From Psychrobacter fozii (GTDB taxonomy: Bacteria; Pseudomonadota; Gammaproteobacteria; Pseudomonadales; Moraxellaceae), in the NCBI RefSeq assembly GCF_003217155.1, contig NZ_QJSU01000007.1:158613-222612 (forward strand): a DNA stretch of 64,000 bases. The letters run 5' to 3'. This document shows positions 1 through 8,167 of this stretch, in pieces. The notes beneath the pieces are model-generated. The model was not told the origin of the DNA. It did no database searches and worked only from the letters and a program-made list of their open reading frames with translations. Made by a program: the position numbers and the translations under genes. The number at the start of each line of letters is the position of its first letter. The first letter of the stretch is position 1.

Positions 1-2958
1 GGGCATCATCTGCCCTTCAAAATAGCTTTCATTATCGACGATTTGACTGCTGTTAAGCACCTTCTCATCCGCATCATTTTTTACAGCCATTAGTGCTTCA
101 TGTATGGTGCGTTCGGAGCTGTTTATATCAGTCTGCTGCTGCTCCGTCAGACGCTTATGTATGCGAGCATATTTGGCATCACCTTTATATTTATGTCGCA
201 TCTGCTCATTCATACGGTTGAGCTCTTTTATGCGTTTATGAATCTTAGTAAGCTCATCAATATTTGCATTCATCTGCTCTTGTGAGACTTCGCTCAGCTT
301 TCTCTTTTTAAAGATTCGTTCTAGCTCTTCTCTTAAACTAATGAATTTAGGATCTTGTTGATCAAAGTTACTAGCCATTGCTTCACGAGTTTTGCGTAGG
401 GTGCTTTTAAGTTCATCAGCTAGTACCAGCTCTTCTTCGCCTACTTTAGTAAACTTAAATATCACATCTTCTAAGGCTTGGTTAAGTAAATTACTTGTGC
501 CTATCCCCTGCTCTAGATTCTGCTTAGTATTCAGTAAATCAAGATGCTGACTGGTCTCTCGGTAAAGAACATTTAACTTATTGAAATCAAGCTCTTCTAA
601 GAATTTATAGTCACCTTGAAGCCGAACCAGATTATATAGACTTCTAGCATCAGCCAGTACCTTTTTAAGGCTAAGTACCATTTCTCTATCTTGAATCTGG
701 CTAATTTGATCGCTGAATAACTCCATGTTATCCGTCTCGTAAAGAAACAGTACGTCCTTAACATGCTCAATTTCCTGCTGTATCTCTTCGTGCGATTTAA
801 ACAGATGTGAGTAGCTCTCCATCTCATCGCCAAACTCTGACTGTAACTCTTCGAAATAGGCTTTATTAGTCGCATCAAACTCTTTACTGATATCTGCGAA
901 ATCAACCACGTAGCCATATCTAAAATCTTTATAGGTACGGTTCACACGAGTGAGCGCTTGCAAGAGATTGTGTGCACGAACCATACGCCCAAGGTATAGC
1001 TTCTTCAAACGCTTGGCATCAAAGCCAGTCAGTAGCATGTTGTACACAAATAAAAGATCTATCTTTCCAGCCTTAAAATCTTCTATCCAGTCTTTACGTT
1101 CTTCTTTAGTACCAATATCGTGCAAAATCAATTGAGCAGATTTAACTTTTGTTTCTTCATGACGTATCTCTGCCAAGGTTTTAATATTGGAGTTCGGCTC
1201 TTGATTGTTAGTAGCCGCTTCGTCTTGAGCATAGAGTTTATTAAAAAGCTCAAACATCTGCTTGGCTTGTGGTGCGCTATCACAAATAACCATGCCACCG
1301 ATGCTCGCATCATTTAGCGCCCCACGGCTTTTTTCAAAATCTGACACAATGTATTCAAGCATCGGCTCAACAAAGCAAGAATGAGCATATATATCTTCAC
1401 GCTTAATACCGCCTACTAGCACTTTTGCTTTAGCAAGAGCTTCTTGTAGGATAAGTTTATAGCTGGTAGATATCTCTTCTCTTATCAGTCGCAGAGTATA
1501 GCCATCAGCAATAGAAGCATTGTAATAGTACTTATGGATATAATCGCCAAACAATGCTCTTGAGTTGTAGTCATCCCCCAATAGCGGTGTACCTGTCAGA
1601 CCGATTTTAATAGCATTAGGGTCTGATTCTTTTAGGTTCGCTAAAAAACTGCCTTTAGGATTATAGCTACGATGCACTTCATCTAAAAAATATATTCGCT
1701 GAATATCAACGTTATAGTCTTTTGTTGAAGCAACGTCAGGGTCGTCTTTAAACTTGTGTATATTGACCACTGTAATCTCAGGTACACCTGCATCATTGTG
1801 AATGGCTTTGGTTGCCTTAATGTCACGCGCAAAATCATCTCTGGAGTCAACGGTTCGAACTCTTAGACCACGCGCTGTAAACTCACGCTGTGCTTGTTGT
1901 AGTAAGTCTAATCGATCAACAATGAAGTAAAACTTAGGTGTTATTCGTTGCTTTTGAAAATAGTCGGTTAGAAAGCGTACATTATAAAAAGCCAAGGCAG
2001 TTTTACCGCTGCCTTGTGTATGCCAGATAATACCTTTTCTAACGCCTTCGTCGAGCTTGTTACCAATAGCCTTAGTCGCAAATATCTGCGGATAACGCAT
2101 GATATGCTTTTCTAACCCTTTAGTCTCGTTCACATAAACCAGCGCATAACGCAAAACAAATGCTAACCGCTCACGACTGAGTAAAGAGGTACAAATGCTA
2201 TTAGTAGGACGTTCGGGCTGCTTATTGGTTTTAAATTCCGAGCTATTTCGAATAACCTCTAAGTTGTTATCCTTCAGTACTCTAAGCTCATCAGCTTCAG
2301 TAATTGGCTTTAGTAATGCTGTATAGTTGAACGTCTCTTCTTCACGGAAATAGTTAAATATTGGTTTTTGGTAAGAAGAGCTGGCATAAAAAGCTCCACG
2401 TAATGGTTCAGGGTCGCCATCCACGTATTCCATGTTGTTTGAAAAAATCATAAACTGCGTGATATTAACGAACCGTTTGAACTTAGGGTTCTCAAATCGT
2501 GTATTGATACGATTTCTCTCAGCGATAATACCTTCTCGATTATGCGGCTTTTTGACCTCTATAAACACTAATGGCATACCATTGATGAGCAATGTTATAT
2601 CAGGACGGAACTCTTCGTCGCCATTTTTGCAGGTTAGCTCTGTAACCACATGAAAGCTATTATTATTAAAGTTTTCGAAATCAATTAGCTTCGTACCTGA
2701 ACGCTCAGATAGCTTGTCAAAAAAAGCCTTCCCTAAATCCTCATTGTCTAAGAGCAACTTCACATCTTCGAATAGACGTTTGACCTCATCGTCTTTAATA
2801 CCCTTATTTATTCGTATCATGGCATCATGAAACTGCTCAGGGAAAATATTAGTATCGATGTCCCATTTAGCATCTTTAAGTGATAAATATTGATAACCTA
2901 GCTTCATCAAGTGAAGGATTGTTGGGATTTTTACACGGGAATCTTCATTGAAGCTCAT
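1..2958 (-). CDS. hsdR: Type I restriction endonuclease R subunit (HsdR), 3' end outside window
   Basis: ATP-dependent translocase and nuclease subunit of a type I restriction-modification complex, which works with HsdM and HsdS. The frame is open from ATG 2958 to the window edge (986 codons visible, C-terminus missing). The N-terminal nuclease core has a PD-(D/E)xK pattern (FRPDITLL then FIEVKKP, about residues 118-140). The helicase motor has Walker A with GSGKT near residue 316 and a DEVHRS box near residue 425, followed by GLTGTPLLG. Late motifs LLTGFDAKRL and QALTRVNR are also present. The C-terminal part becomes charged and helical (RIFKKRKLS, then KIHKRIKELNRM), as in the HsdM-contacting region of the family. 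No hsdM or hsdS lies upstream in this window, so they would have to be to the left or elsewhere. A complete HsdR usually has about 1000-1050 residues, so little is missing. Confidence 0.93.
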   Translation of the reverse strand, partial: MSFNEDSRVKIPTILHLMKLGYQYLSLKDAKWDIDTNIFPEQFHDAMIRINKGIKDDEVKRLFEDVKLLLDNEDLGKAFFDKLSERSGTKLIDFENFNNNSFHVVTELTCKNGDEEFRPDITLLINGMPLVFIEVKKPHNREGIIAERNRINTRFENPKFKRFVNITQFMIFSNNMEYVDGDPEPLRGAFYASSSYQKPIFNYFREEETFNYTALLKPITEADELRVLKDNNLEVIRNSSEFKTNKQPERPTNSICTSLLSRERLAFVLRYALVYVNETKGLEKHIMRYPQIFATKAIGNKLDEGVRKGIIWHTQGSGKTALAFYNVRFLTDYFQKQRITPKFYFIVDRLDLLQQAQREFTARGLRVRTVDSRDDFARDIKATKAIHNDAGVPEITVVNIHKFKDDPDVASTKDYNVDIQRIYFLDEVHRSYNPKGSFLANLKESDPNAIKIGLTGTPLLGDDYNSRALFGDYIHKYYYNASIADGYTLRLIREEISTSYKLILQEALAKAKVLVGGIKREDIYAHSCFVEPMLEYIVSDFEKSRGALNDASIGGMVICDSAPQAKQMFELFNKLYAQDEAATNNQEPNSNIKTLAEIRHEETKVKSAQLILHDIGTKEERKDWIEDFKAGKIDLLFVYNMLLTGFDAKRLKKLYLGRMVRAHNLLQALTRVNRTYKDFRYGYVVDFADISKEFDATNKAYFEELQSEFGDEMESYSHLFKSHEEIQQEIEHVKDVLFLYETDNMELFSDQISQIQDREMVLSLKKVLADARSLYNLVRLQGDYKFLEELDFNKLNVLYRETSQHLDLLNTKQNLEQGIGTSNLLNQALEDVIFKFTKVGEEELVLADELKSTLRKTREAMASNFDQQDPKFISLREELERIFKKRKLSEVSQEQMNANIDELTKIHKRIKELNRMNEQMRHKYKGDAKYARIHKRLTEQQQTDINSSERTIHEALMAVKNDADEKVLNSSQIVDNESYFEGQMMP

Positions 2959-3189
2959 GATGAATAGCTCACTTAATCAATAATAAAATGGTTGTAGTAG
3001 CAAATCTATAGATAAGAGTCACTATACGTCAATCGGTGTCGTTAGTTTTTTCATTTTAGGCATCAGTATAGCAATATCAGATAAATTTTGAATGTTTCTA
3101 TCTATAGGCTAACCCCTGTAGGTCTTAGCTTAAACTATCGAACTCCAATTTAACTATCATAATTATAGGCATTTCATACTTTCACGATT

Positions 3190-3214
3190 GCTCTCACTAG
3201 TTGAGAGCTTTTTT
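3190..3214 (+). terminator. Orphan intrinsic terminator
   Basis: Stem GCTCTCA / TGAGAGC with a 5-nt loop, followed by six T. It is oriented on the plus strand, but no ORF on that strand ends in the 230 bp before it. It may end a small RNA or be a relic of a lost gene. Confidence 0.7.
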
Positions 3215-3351
3215 ACGGGTTGAATATTATTGAATGCGATTAACCTATCATTAGACACAACCTGTCATTACTACCACTTATACTTGCTAACATAAACCAA
3301 GGAAACAGTAGGCTCAATAATACGAACAACTGAATATTTGTTTTATTTCTA

Positions 3352-3379
3352 TTGACAGCAATGTATAAAAGCAGATAAT
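3352..3379 (+). promoter_or_regulatory. Sigma70-type promoter of the WYL operon
   Basis: TTGACA at 3352-3357 and GATAAT at 3374-3379 with a 16-bp spacer, about 45 bp before the start of the WYL gene. The -35 is a perfect match and the -10 differs at one position. Confidence 0.55.
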
Positions 3380-3422
3380 TACAATCTTGTAATAAAAAAA
3401 TAATATATAACAACAAAAAAGG

Positions 3423-4337
3423 ATGTACACGTTGATAGGCAGTAAAAAACACGAACGTTTGGCTTATCGGCTATCAGATATCATCATCCGCCTAAATAAC
3501 GGTGAGCGTCTCAACATTGACACGCTGACCCAAGATTATCAAGTCTGTACCCGTACGCTTAAACGTGACTTTCAAGAGCGCTTAGCCATGCTGGACTTTA
3601 GTGACTCAGGTCCAGTTTTTTATCAGCTATCACCCAATCGAGTTGGATATTTGAACTTGACTGAGATTAAACGCTTCGCAAATTTTGCAAGTGTGCAAGA
3701 CCTACTGCCTAAGATTGACCGACAGTTTTTTTATGACAAGCTAAATCAGAGTATTGTGATAAAAGGTTTTGACTATGAAAATATTCAAGCACGAACTCAA
3801 GAATTTAATCTCATCAATCAAGCTATTAGGGACTGCCGAATAATTACTTTTGATTATCAAAAAGTCAGACAGCAAAATAGTGAAAATTCGAAAAAACACT
3901 ATCATCTTGAACCCTATCATCTGCTTAATAAAAATGGTATCTGGTATGTGATAGGTAGACATGATGCACAAACGCGTAATTTTTGTTTTACCCAAATATC
4001 TAATCTGTGTGTCACTGACAAAACCTTTGACTGTGATGAGCAAATTAAAGCAGGTTTAATAAACACAGATAGCTTATTTTTTGATAATCACATCAATGAG
4101 ATTGTATTGCAGGTCAGTGCTAAGGTAGCAGGATATTTTGAGCGACGAGACCTACTACCTAATCAAGAATTGATTCGTAAGCTGGATAATGGCGATCTAT
4201 TGCTGGCTTGTCGTCAGGTACACCCGCGTGAGGTCACACCAATTGTGCAATATTGGCTACCCCATATCAAAATTATCAGCCCCTCTACTGTTCAGGAGCA
4301 AATGGAGAAAGTTTTGAAAAGCTATGTGTCTATGTAG
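3423..4337 (+). CDS. WYL-domain transcriptional regulator
   Basis: Probable DNA-binding regulator of the operon that follows. Residues 8-60 look like a winged helix-turn-helix (KHERLAYRLSDIIIRL, then VCTRTLKRDFQERL). The middle carries the WYL domain, with IWYVIGRH at 173-180 and the basic and aromatic residues expected of a ligand-binding Sm-like fold (ITFDYQKV, HLEPYHLL). The C-terminus resembles a WCX extension. WYL proteins such as CapW and BrxR are known repressors of phage-defence islands, which fits the neighbouring hsdR and membrane-protein genes. ATG 3423 lies directly on the AAAAAAGG Shine-Dalgarno. The in-frame TTG at 3432 has better spacing (8 nt) and may be the true start. The function class is well supported; the regulated target is inferred from context. 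Confidence 0.85.
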   Translation: MYTLIGSKKHERLAYRLSDIIIRLNNGERLNIDTLTQDYQVCTRTLKRDFQERLAMLDFSDSGPVFYQLSPNRVGYLNLTEIKRFANFASVQDLLPKIDRQFFYDKLNQSIVIKGFDYENIQARTQEFNLINQAIRDCRIITFDYQKVRQQNSENSKKHYHLEPYHLLNKNGIWYVIGRHDAQTRNFCFTQISNLCVTDKTFDCDEQIKAGLINTDSLFFDNHINEIVLQVSAKVAGYFERRDLLPNQELIRKLDNGDLLLACRQVHPREVTPIVQYWLPHIKIISPSTVQEQMEKVLKSYVSM

Positions 4338-4425
4338 AAAGGTTTTATAAGCAATATTGAGATGACTGTTTTACTATTAGCTTCCATTAAATCAAGGGAA
4401 GTAACTGATATTTAAGAGGTTGATA

Positions 4426-5970
4426 ATGAATACTGTAGTTAAGGAGTATAAGCAGCAAGAAAGCATAGATTCTGATTTACGAAATATTGCGATCGCAAGT
4501 GCAGAACACGAACTTATTCAACGTTATGGTACAGCAGGAAGTCAATTTTTAATTGGGCTTCGCGGTATTAATTATGAAACAGGACAATTGTTCGATAGAA
4601 GCTTATTAAAAATAAGTCAAGGCAACTTAAATCCTGATTACGTTAATCAAAATGTGAAACAACAAGCAGGTTTCTCAGCTGAGGTTGCAAGCGTTTCAAA
4701 ACGTAACGCACAGGCTATTATCAATAAGGAGTCATCTCGTTTCTCTAGAAGTGAAGATATTGCAGGTTATGGAAAAAATCATAATGTCGTAGATATTGTA
4801 GAACTATTAGATGATAGTGAAATCACCTCACAAATGAAGTTTATAAAAGACCCAAAAGAATTATTGAAAAACATTGCTTGTGGAGAAGGTGAAAAGAAAG
4901 ATTTTTCACGTTATCTTAGTGTCGATAAACTTGAAGTTCCGACGGAACAAGTCGAGGACATGAAAGCTATATGTAAAGAAGAAGCCAAAAAACTAGCTAA
5001 GCAAAGTGATGCACTTAGAAAGTTAGGCAAAACTGAGCTAGCTGATATAAAACTAAAACAATCCAAGAACTACGGAAGTTTAGAGGGCAAAGTAACAGAT
5101 TCTGGATTAACAACTGAAGAAGCCATTCAATACAGACTTAACCCTAAAGCTATGACCGCAAAGGATATTGGAAAAGTAAGTCATGAAGCTGGTTTAGAAG
5201 GTCTGAAATTTGGTGTGGCTATTGGTGGCTCTATATCCGCTGTAAACAATGTTGTAGCTGTTTATTCAGGTAATAAGGAGTTCTCAGAAGCTGTATTAGC
5301 TATAAGTAAAGACACTCTTATTTCAGGTGCAACCGGCTACGCTACCGCTGCTTCAGGTACTGCCATAAAAACTTATATGGCACAGTCATCAAAAGAAATT
5401 GTACGTAATATCTCAAAAAGTAATATGCCAGCAATGGTAGTAACCGCTTGCTTATCAACAGGTAAAAGTATAAAGAAATACGCTATTGGAGAACTTACTG
5501 AAGCGGAACTTTCCCAAGAAATTGGTTTATCAGTTACCGGCATGATGTCGTCCTCCATGTTTGCCGCTATTGGTCAAGTCGCCATACCTATTCCAGTATT
5601 AGGTGCATTAATTGGTGGTATGGTTGGTTATGCTCTGACCAATACAATGTATCAAAGCTTTTTCGATGTTTTAAAAGATGCCAAATTATCAACCGAACGT
5701 AGACAGCTTGTAGAGATGCAATGTGAAGCTGCAAAGTTACTTTCGAAAGAATACGAGTTAAGAATTAAAGACCTATTTGCCTATCGTATTCAAGAATTAG
5801 AACTATATAGCAACAACATGTTTGATGCTTTAAATTCACCCGATATTGATCCAAATGAATTTTGTTCTAAGATGAATCGCTTCGCTGAAGAACTTGGTAC
5901 AAAGCTTTCTATCAACAATATAGCTGAACTTGAAGCCGCTATGATCTCTGACGAACCATTAGTCATTTAA
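4426..5970 (+). CDS. Unknown 514-aa protein with C-terminal Gly/Ala-rich membrane segments
   Basis: I do not recognise a named family. The first 240 residues are soluble-looking, with a compact stretch at about 80-150 (GFSAEVASVSKRNAQAI, SRSEDI, then VDIVELL, QMKF) followed by a Lys/Glu-rich coiled region (about 175-215). Residues about 258-408 are rich in Gly, Ala, Ser and Val and contain several possible membrane-inserting hairpins (GLKFGVAIGGSIS, ISGATGYATAASGT, IPIPVLGALIGGMVGYAL). The C-terminal 100 residues are helical and acidic. ATG 4426 is chosen because AAGAGG lies 6 nt upstream; a TTG at 4420 would be inside the spacing. It is the second gene after the WYL regulator (88-bp gap) and precedes another Gly-rich protein. 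A membrane-acting effector is an inference from composition and context only. Confidence 0.75.
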   Translation: MNTVVKEYKQQESIDSDLRNIAIASAEHELIQRYGTAGSQFLIGLRGINYETGQLFDRSLLKISQGNLNPDYVNQNVKQQAGFSAEVASVSKRNAQAIINKESSRFSRSEDIAGYGKNHNVVDIVELLDDSEITSQMKFIKDPKELLKNIACGEGEKKDFSRYLSVDKLEVPTEQVEDMKAICKEEAKKLAKQSDALRKLGKTELADIKLKQSKNYGSLEGKVTDSGLTTEEAIQYRLNPKAMTAKDIGKVSHEAGLEGLKFGVAIGGSISAVNNVVAVYSGNKEFSEAVLAISKDTLISGATGYATAASGTAIKTYMAQSSKEIVRNISKSNMPAMVVTACLSTGKSIKKYAIGELTEAELSQEIGLSVTGMMSSSMFAAIGQVAIPIPVLGALIGGMVGYALTNTMYQSFFDVLKDAKLSTERRQLVEMQCEAAKLLSKEYELRIKDLFAYRIQELELYSNNMFDALNSPDIDPNEFCSKMNRFAEELGTKLSINNIAELEAAMISDEPLVI

Positions 5971-6063
5971 AACAATGTACACAAAGCAAATATATCAAAG
6001 ATTTTTTATCTATTGAAAAAATTATTGATATTTAGTCAGTAAATATAACAAAAGGGAAATATC

Positions 6064-7194
6064 ATGCCAATTCCATTAGTAATCGGTATAGCCGCAGGCT
6101 TAGTAGGAGCAGGGAAAACAAGCAAAGCTTTGTATGATAATAAAAAATCTTCAGAAGCAAATGCTACTGCTCAAGGTATAGCAAAACGAGCAGAACGTAA
6201 TCTAGAGAGATCTCGTGAACAATGTCAAGAATCTCTAGCGACATTAGGTGCAAAGAAAGCTGAAACTTTCACAGGTGATATTACCTCTTTCATAACTACT
6301 TTTGAGAAAATTAAAAATATCGATTTTCAACATAGTGGTGATCTAGGCAACTTAACCGCCAAAGGTTTTAGCAATGTCGTACTCGCAGAGCTTAAACAAG
6401 AATTGTCATTCGTTATCGATTCTGGTTTAGGTGTTGGCGGTGGAGCTCTTGGAGGAGCTCTAACTGCTTTTGGCGCCTATAATGGTACGATGATGTTTGC
6501 AACTGCAAGTACCGGTGCAGCTATCAGTACATTTAGTGGTATAGCTGCAACCAATGCAACCCTCGCATGGTTGGGTGGTGGGACTTTAGCCACGGGCGGT
6601 ATGGGAGTTGCTGGTGGTGTACTGGCTCTTCAGGCTTTGGCAGCAGGGCCTGGGCTGCTCATTGCTGGCTGGTATATGGGTAGTAAAGCGAAAACTAAGT
6701 TGAATGATGCTCATAGTAACATTGCTAAAGCTAAAGAGTTTGCGGCTGATATAGATAAAGCGGTAGCATTAACAAACGGCATTAGAGCAGTAGCTGATAA
6801 AGCGACGACAATCATTTCTACTTTATGTAAACACCTAAGTCTTAGCTTGAATAAACTTGAAGCAGTAATTGAAACACAAGGAACCGACTTTTCACAATAC
6901 AATGATGCTGCAAAAATGATAGTTTTACGCAATGTAAAAATCCTTCAAGTTCTTAAGGTTGCTATTGATACTCCTATTCTTGATAAAGAGGGCAGACTGT
7001 ATGGTAGTGCCGATGCAAATTTAGCTAAAATAAATTCTAGTATCGCTGATGGTTTTTCTAAAATAGAAAATGAACCTGACTCTCAACTTGATATAAGACA
7101 CTATAGGATAGCGCTTTTAGCACAGTTAGTGGCTTTGAAAAATTACAAAGCTGGGCTACAGCCACAGCTTACATTAAAAAATGATCTGAGTTGA
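6064..7194 (+). CDS. Unknown 376-aa protein with glycine-zipper-like hydrophobic core
   Basis: Unrecognised. The N-terminus (PIPLVIGIAAGLVGAGKTS) is hydrophobic and matches the letter pattern GxxxxGKT at residues 12-19, but no Walker B or other NTPase motif follows. Residues 30-70 are a charged helix. A long Gly/Ala-rich hydrophobic block spans about 119-206 (GLGVGGGALGGALTAFGAY, TLATGGMGVAGGVLALQ), resembling membrane-hairpin or glycine-zipper segments. The C-terminal half is helical and could form coiled coils. The start is ATG 6064 behind AAGGGAAAT. It follows the 514-aa gene by 93 bp and precedes the cysteine-cluster gene by 12 bp, so it is very probably co-transcribed with both. The shared Gly-rich architecture of the two large proteins suggests they act together at a membrane (inference). 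Confidence 0.75.
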   Translation: MPIPLVIGIAAGLVGAGKTSKALYDNKKSSEANATAQGIAKRAERNLERSREQCQESLATLGAKKAETFTGDITSFITTFEKIKNIDFQHSGDLGNLTAKGFSNVVLAELKQELSFVIDSGLGVGGGALGGALTAFGAYNGTMMFATASTGAAISTFSGIAATNATLAWLGGGTLATGGMGVAGGVLALQALAAGPGLLIAGWYMGSKAKTKLNDAHSNIAKAKEFAADIDKAVALTNGIRAVADKATTIISTLCKHLSLSLNKLEAVIETQGTDFSQYNDAAKMIVLRNVKILQVLKVAIDTPILDKEGRLYGSADANLAKINSSIADGFSKIENEPDSQLDIRHYRIALLAQLVALKNYKAGLQPQLTLKNDLS

Positions 7195-7206
7195 GAGAGG
7201 CGTATA

Positions 7207-7470
7207 ATGCCTAAAACCTTATTTCCATGTACAGCTTGTGGTCAATGCTGCAAAAATGTCCATTTGAGTGAGCATACTGATTATCTAGACCGAGGTGATG
7301 GCATGTGCCATCACCTCGATGACAGTAGTTTGCTTTGCACCATTTATGAAGACCGCCCTCTTATTTGCCGTGTAGAAGACTATTACGAAAAACATCTTTC
7401 ACATTTGTATGAATGGGACGGATTTGTAAAAATGAATATAGAAGTGTGTGAACAGCTTAAAGATAGTTAG
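7207..7470 (+). CDS. YkgJ-type cysteine-cluster protein
   Basis: Small protein (87 aa) of the YkgJ / zinc- or iron-chelating CxxCxxCC family. Cysteines are at 8, 11, 14 and 15 (CTACGQCC), then 34, 44, 54 and 81, with the family's conserved RGDGMCHHLD and RPLICR segments. Such proteins are thought to bind a metal or an Fe-S cluster; the exact chemistry is unsettled. ATG 7207 has GAGAGG upstream and lies 12 bp after the previous stop, so it is the last gene of the WYL operon. A perfect 13-bp inverted repeat lies inside the gene at 7291-7318. Its presence beside two putative membrane effectors is unusual; a redox or metal-sensing or maturation role is only a guess. Confidence 0.8.
   Translation: MPKTLFPCTACGQCCKNVHLSEHTDYLDRGDGMCHHLDDSSLLCTIYEDRPLICRVEDYYEKHLSHLYEWDGFVKMNIEVCEQLKDS
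7291..7318. repeat. Perfect inverted repeat inside the cysteine-cluster gene
   Basis: CGAGGTGATGGCA (7291-7303) and TGCCATCACCTCG (7306-7318) are exact reverse complements separated by two bases. The arms encode RGDGMCHHLD. In the mRNA this would form a very stable hairpin within the coding region, about 84 nt from the start codon. Confidence 0.9.
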
Positions 7471-8167
7471 GAATACCTCATTATCTGAAACTTGTTAATG
7501 ACAAATAGCAATCAAAAGTATAAATATTAAAATAACAGAAATATCCTAGGTTACCAAAAATGCTTTTTTAGTGATAATATATGTTTGAAACTAAATAGTG
7601 ACGTAGAAACATTTAGTTACACTTAATTAAAATATAAACCTAATTGTCTGCTTTGCATCCAATACTTATTCTTTGTTGGTCTAATAGTTGGTCTATAAAG
7701 TATAAAATAACAACTAAATACTTTAATATCAGTTACTTACTTTATTGGTTTGACTTCCTCCTTCACCGCCAATTTTATTCTGCTTAAGTAAAACCTTAGT
7801 TTTCCTATCTTGTCCTACCCTTCCCTAAATACCCATCAAATTCTTTACTAGTAAGACTTTCAGTCTCTACTTATTATCTTCTGCTGTCCGAAATACTCCC
7901 GTTCAACTTACTTTATTTCTTCACTCTTTTTGCTTATTTCGAAGTAATACAAGCCATAAATAGATGTTTACTGTCAAACCCATATAAAAACTGCTGATAC
8001 TTTAGCTAAACCGCTTTGAGCATTATTCCTAAACCCCAGTAGAACGCTTATTGAATGAATAAATGCGTATTTTGTTGATTCCTATCAATTAGCTTGTCAC
8101 TAACGATAAATGATATGATTTAATCAAAATAAAGCCTTAACGTGCTCTAGCAATATTGGGAAAGACG
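7471..8167. other. Gene-free AT-rich stretch with tRNA-like remnant
   Basis: Almost 700 bp without a supported gene. The only structured item is a 25-bp sequence at 7747-7771 resembling the 3' end of a tRNA-Ser. The rest is AT-rich, with short interspersed T/C-rich runs (about 7750-7960), and looks like decayed DNA. It separates the defence-like operon from the LRR gene. Confidence 0.6.
7747..7771 (+). other. tRNA-Ser 3'-end-like sequence, possible attachment-site remnant
   Basis: The sequence reads GGTTTGACTTCC followed by TCCTTCACCGCCA. This resembles the T-arm and acceptor end of bacterial tRNA-Ser (GGTTCGAATCC, then an acceptor ending CACCGCCA). No complete tRNA precedes it. Integrative elements using tRNA genes leave such 3'-end copies at one boundary. 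It lies just beyond the hsdR/WYL block. Chance similarity is possible. Confidence 0.35.

Larger units (their letters stand above)
2959..3422. other. Intergenic region between divergent hsdR and WYL operon
   Basis: No convincing gene. It holds a plus-strand intrinsic terminator (3190-3214) without an obvious gene in front of it, and a promoter for the WYL regulator (3352-3379). Both strands of the flanking genes read away from here, so the hsdR promoter must also lie inside. A hydrophobic 70-codon frame on the minus strand at 3240-3452 overlaps the WYL start and shows no sign of being real. Confidence 0.6.

Noticed and set aside
3240..3452. Hydrophobic 70-codon minus-strand frame ahead of the WYL gene.
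   Set aside because: Overlaps the WYL start and its promoter, has no Shine-Dalgarno and reflects AT-rich sequence.
6064..6123. GxxxxGKT (Walker A-like) at the N-terminus of the 376-aa protein.
   Set aside because: It lies in a Gly-rich hydrophobic N-terminus, and no Walker B, switch or base-specific motif follows. Composition alone explains the match.
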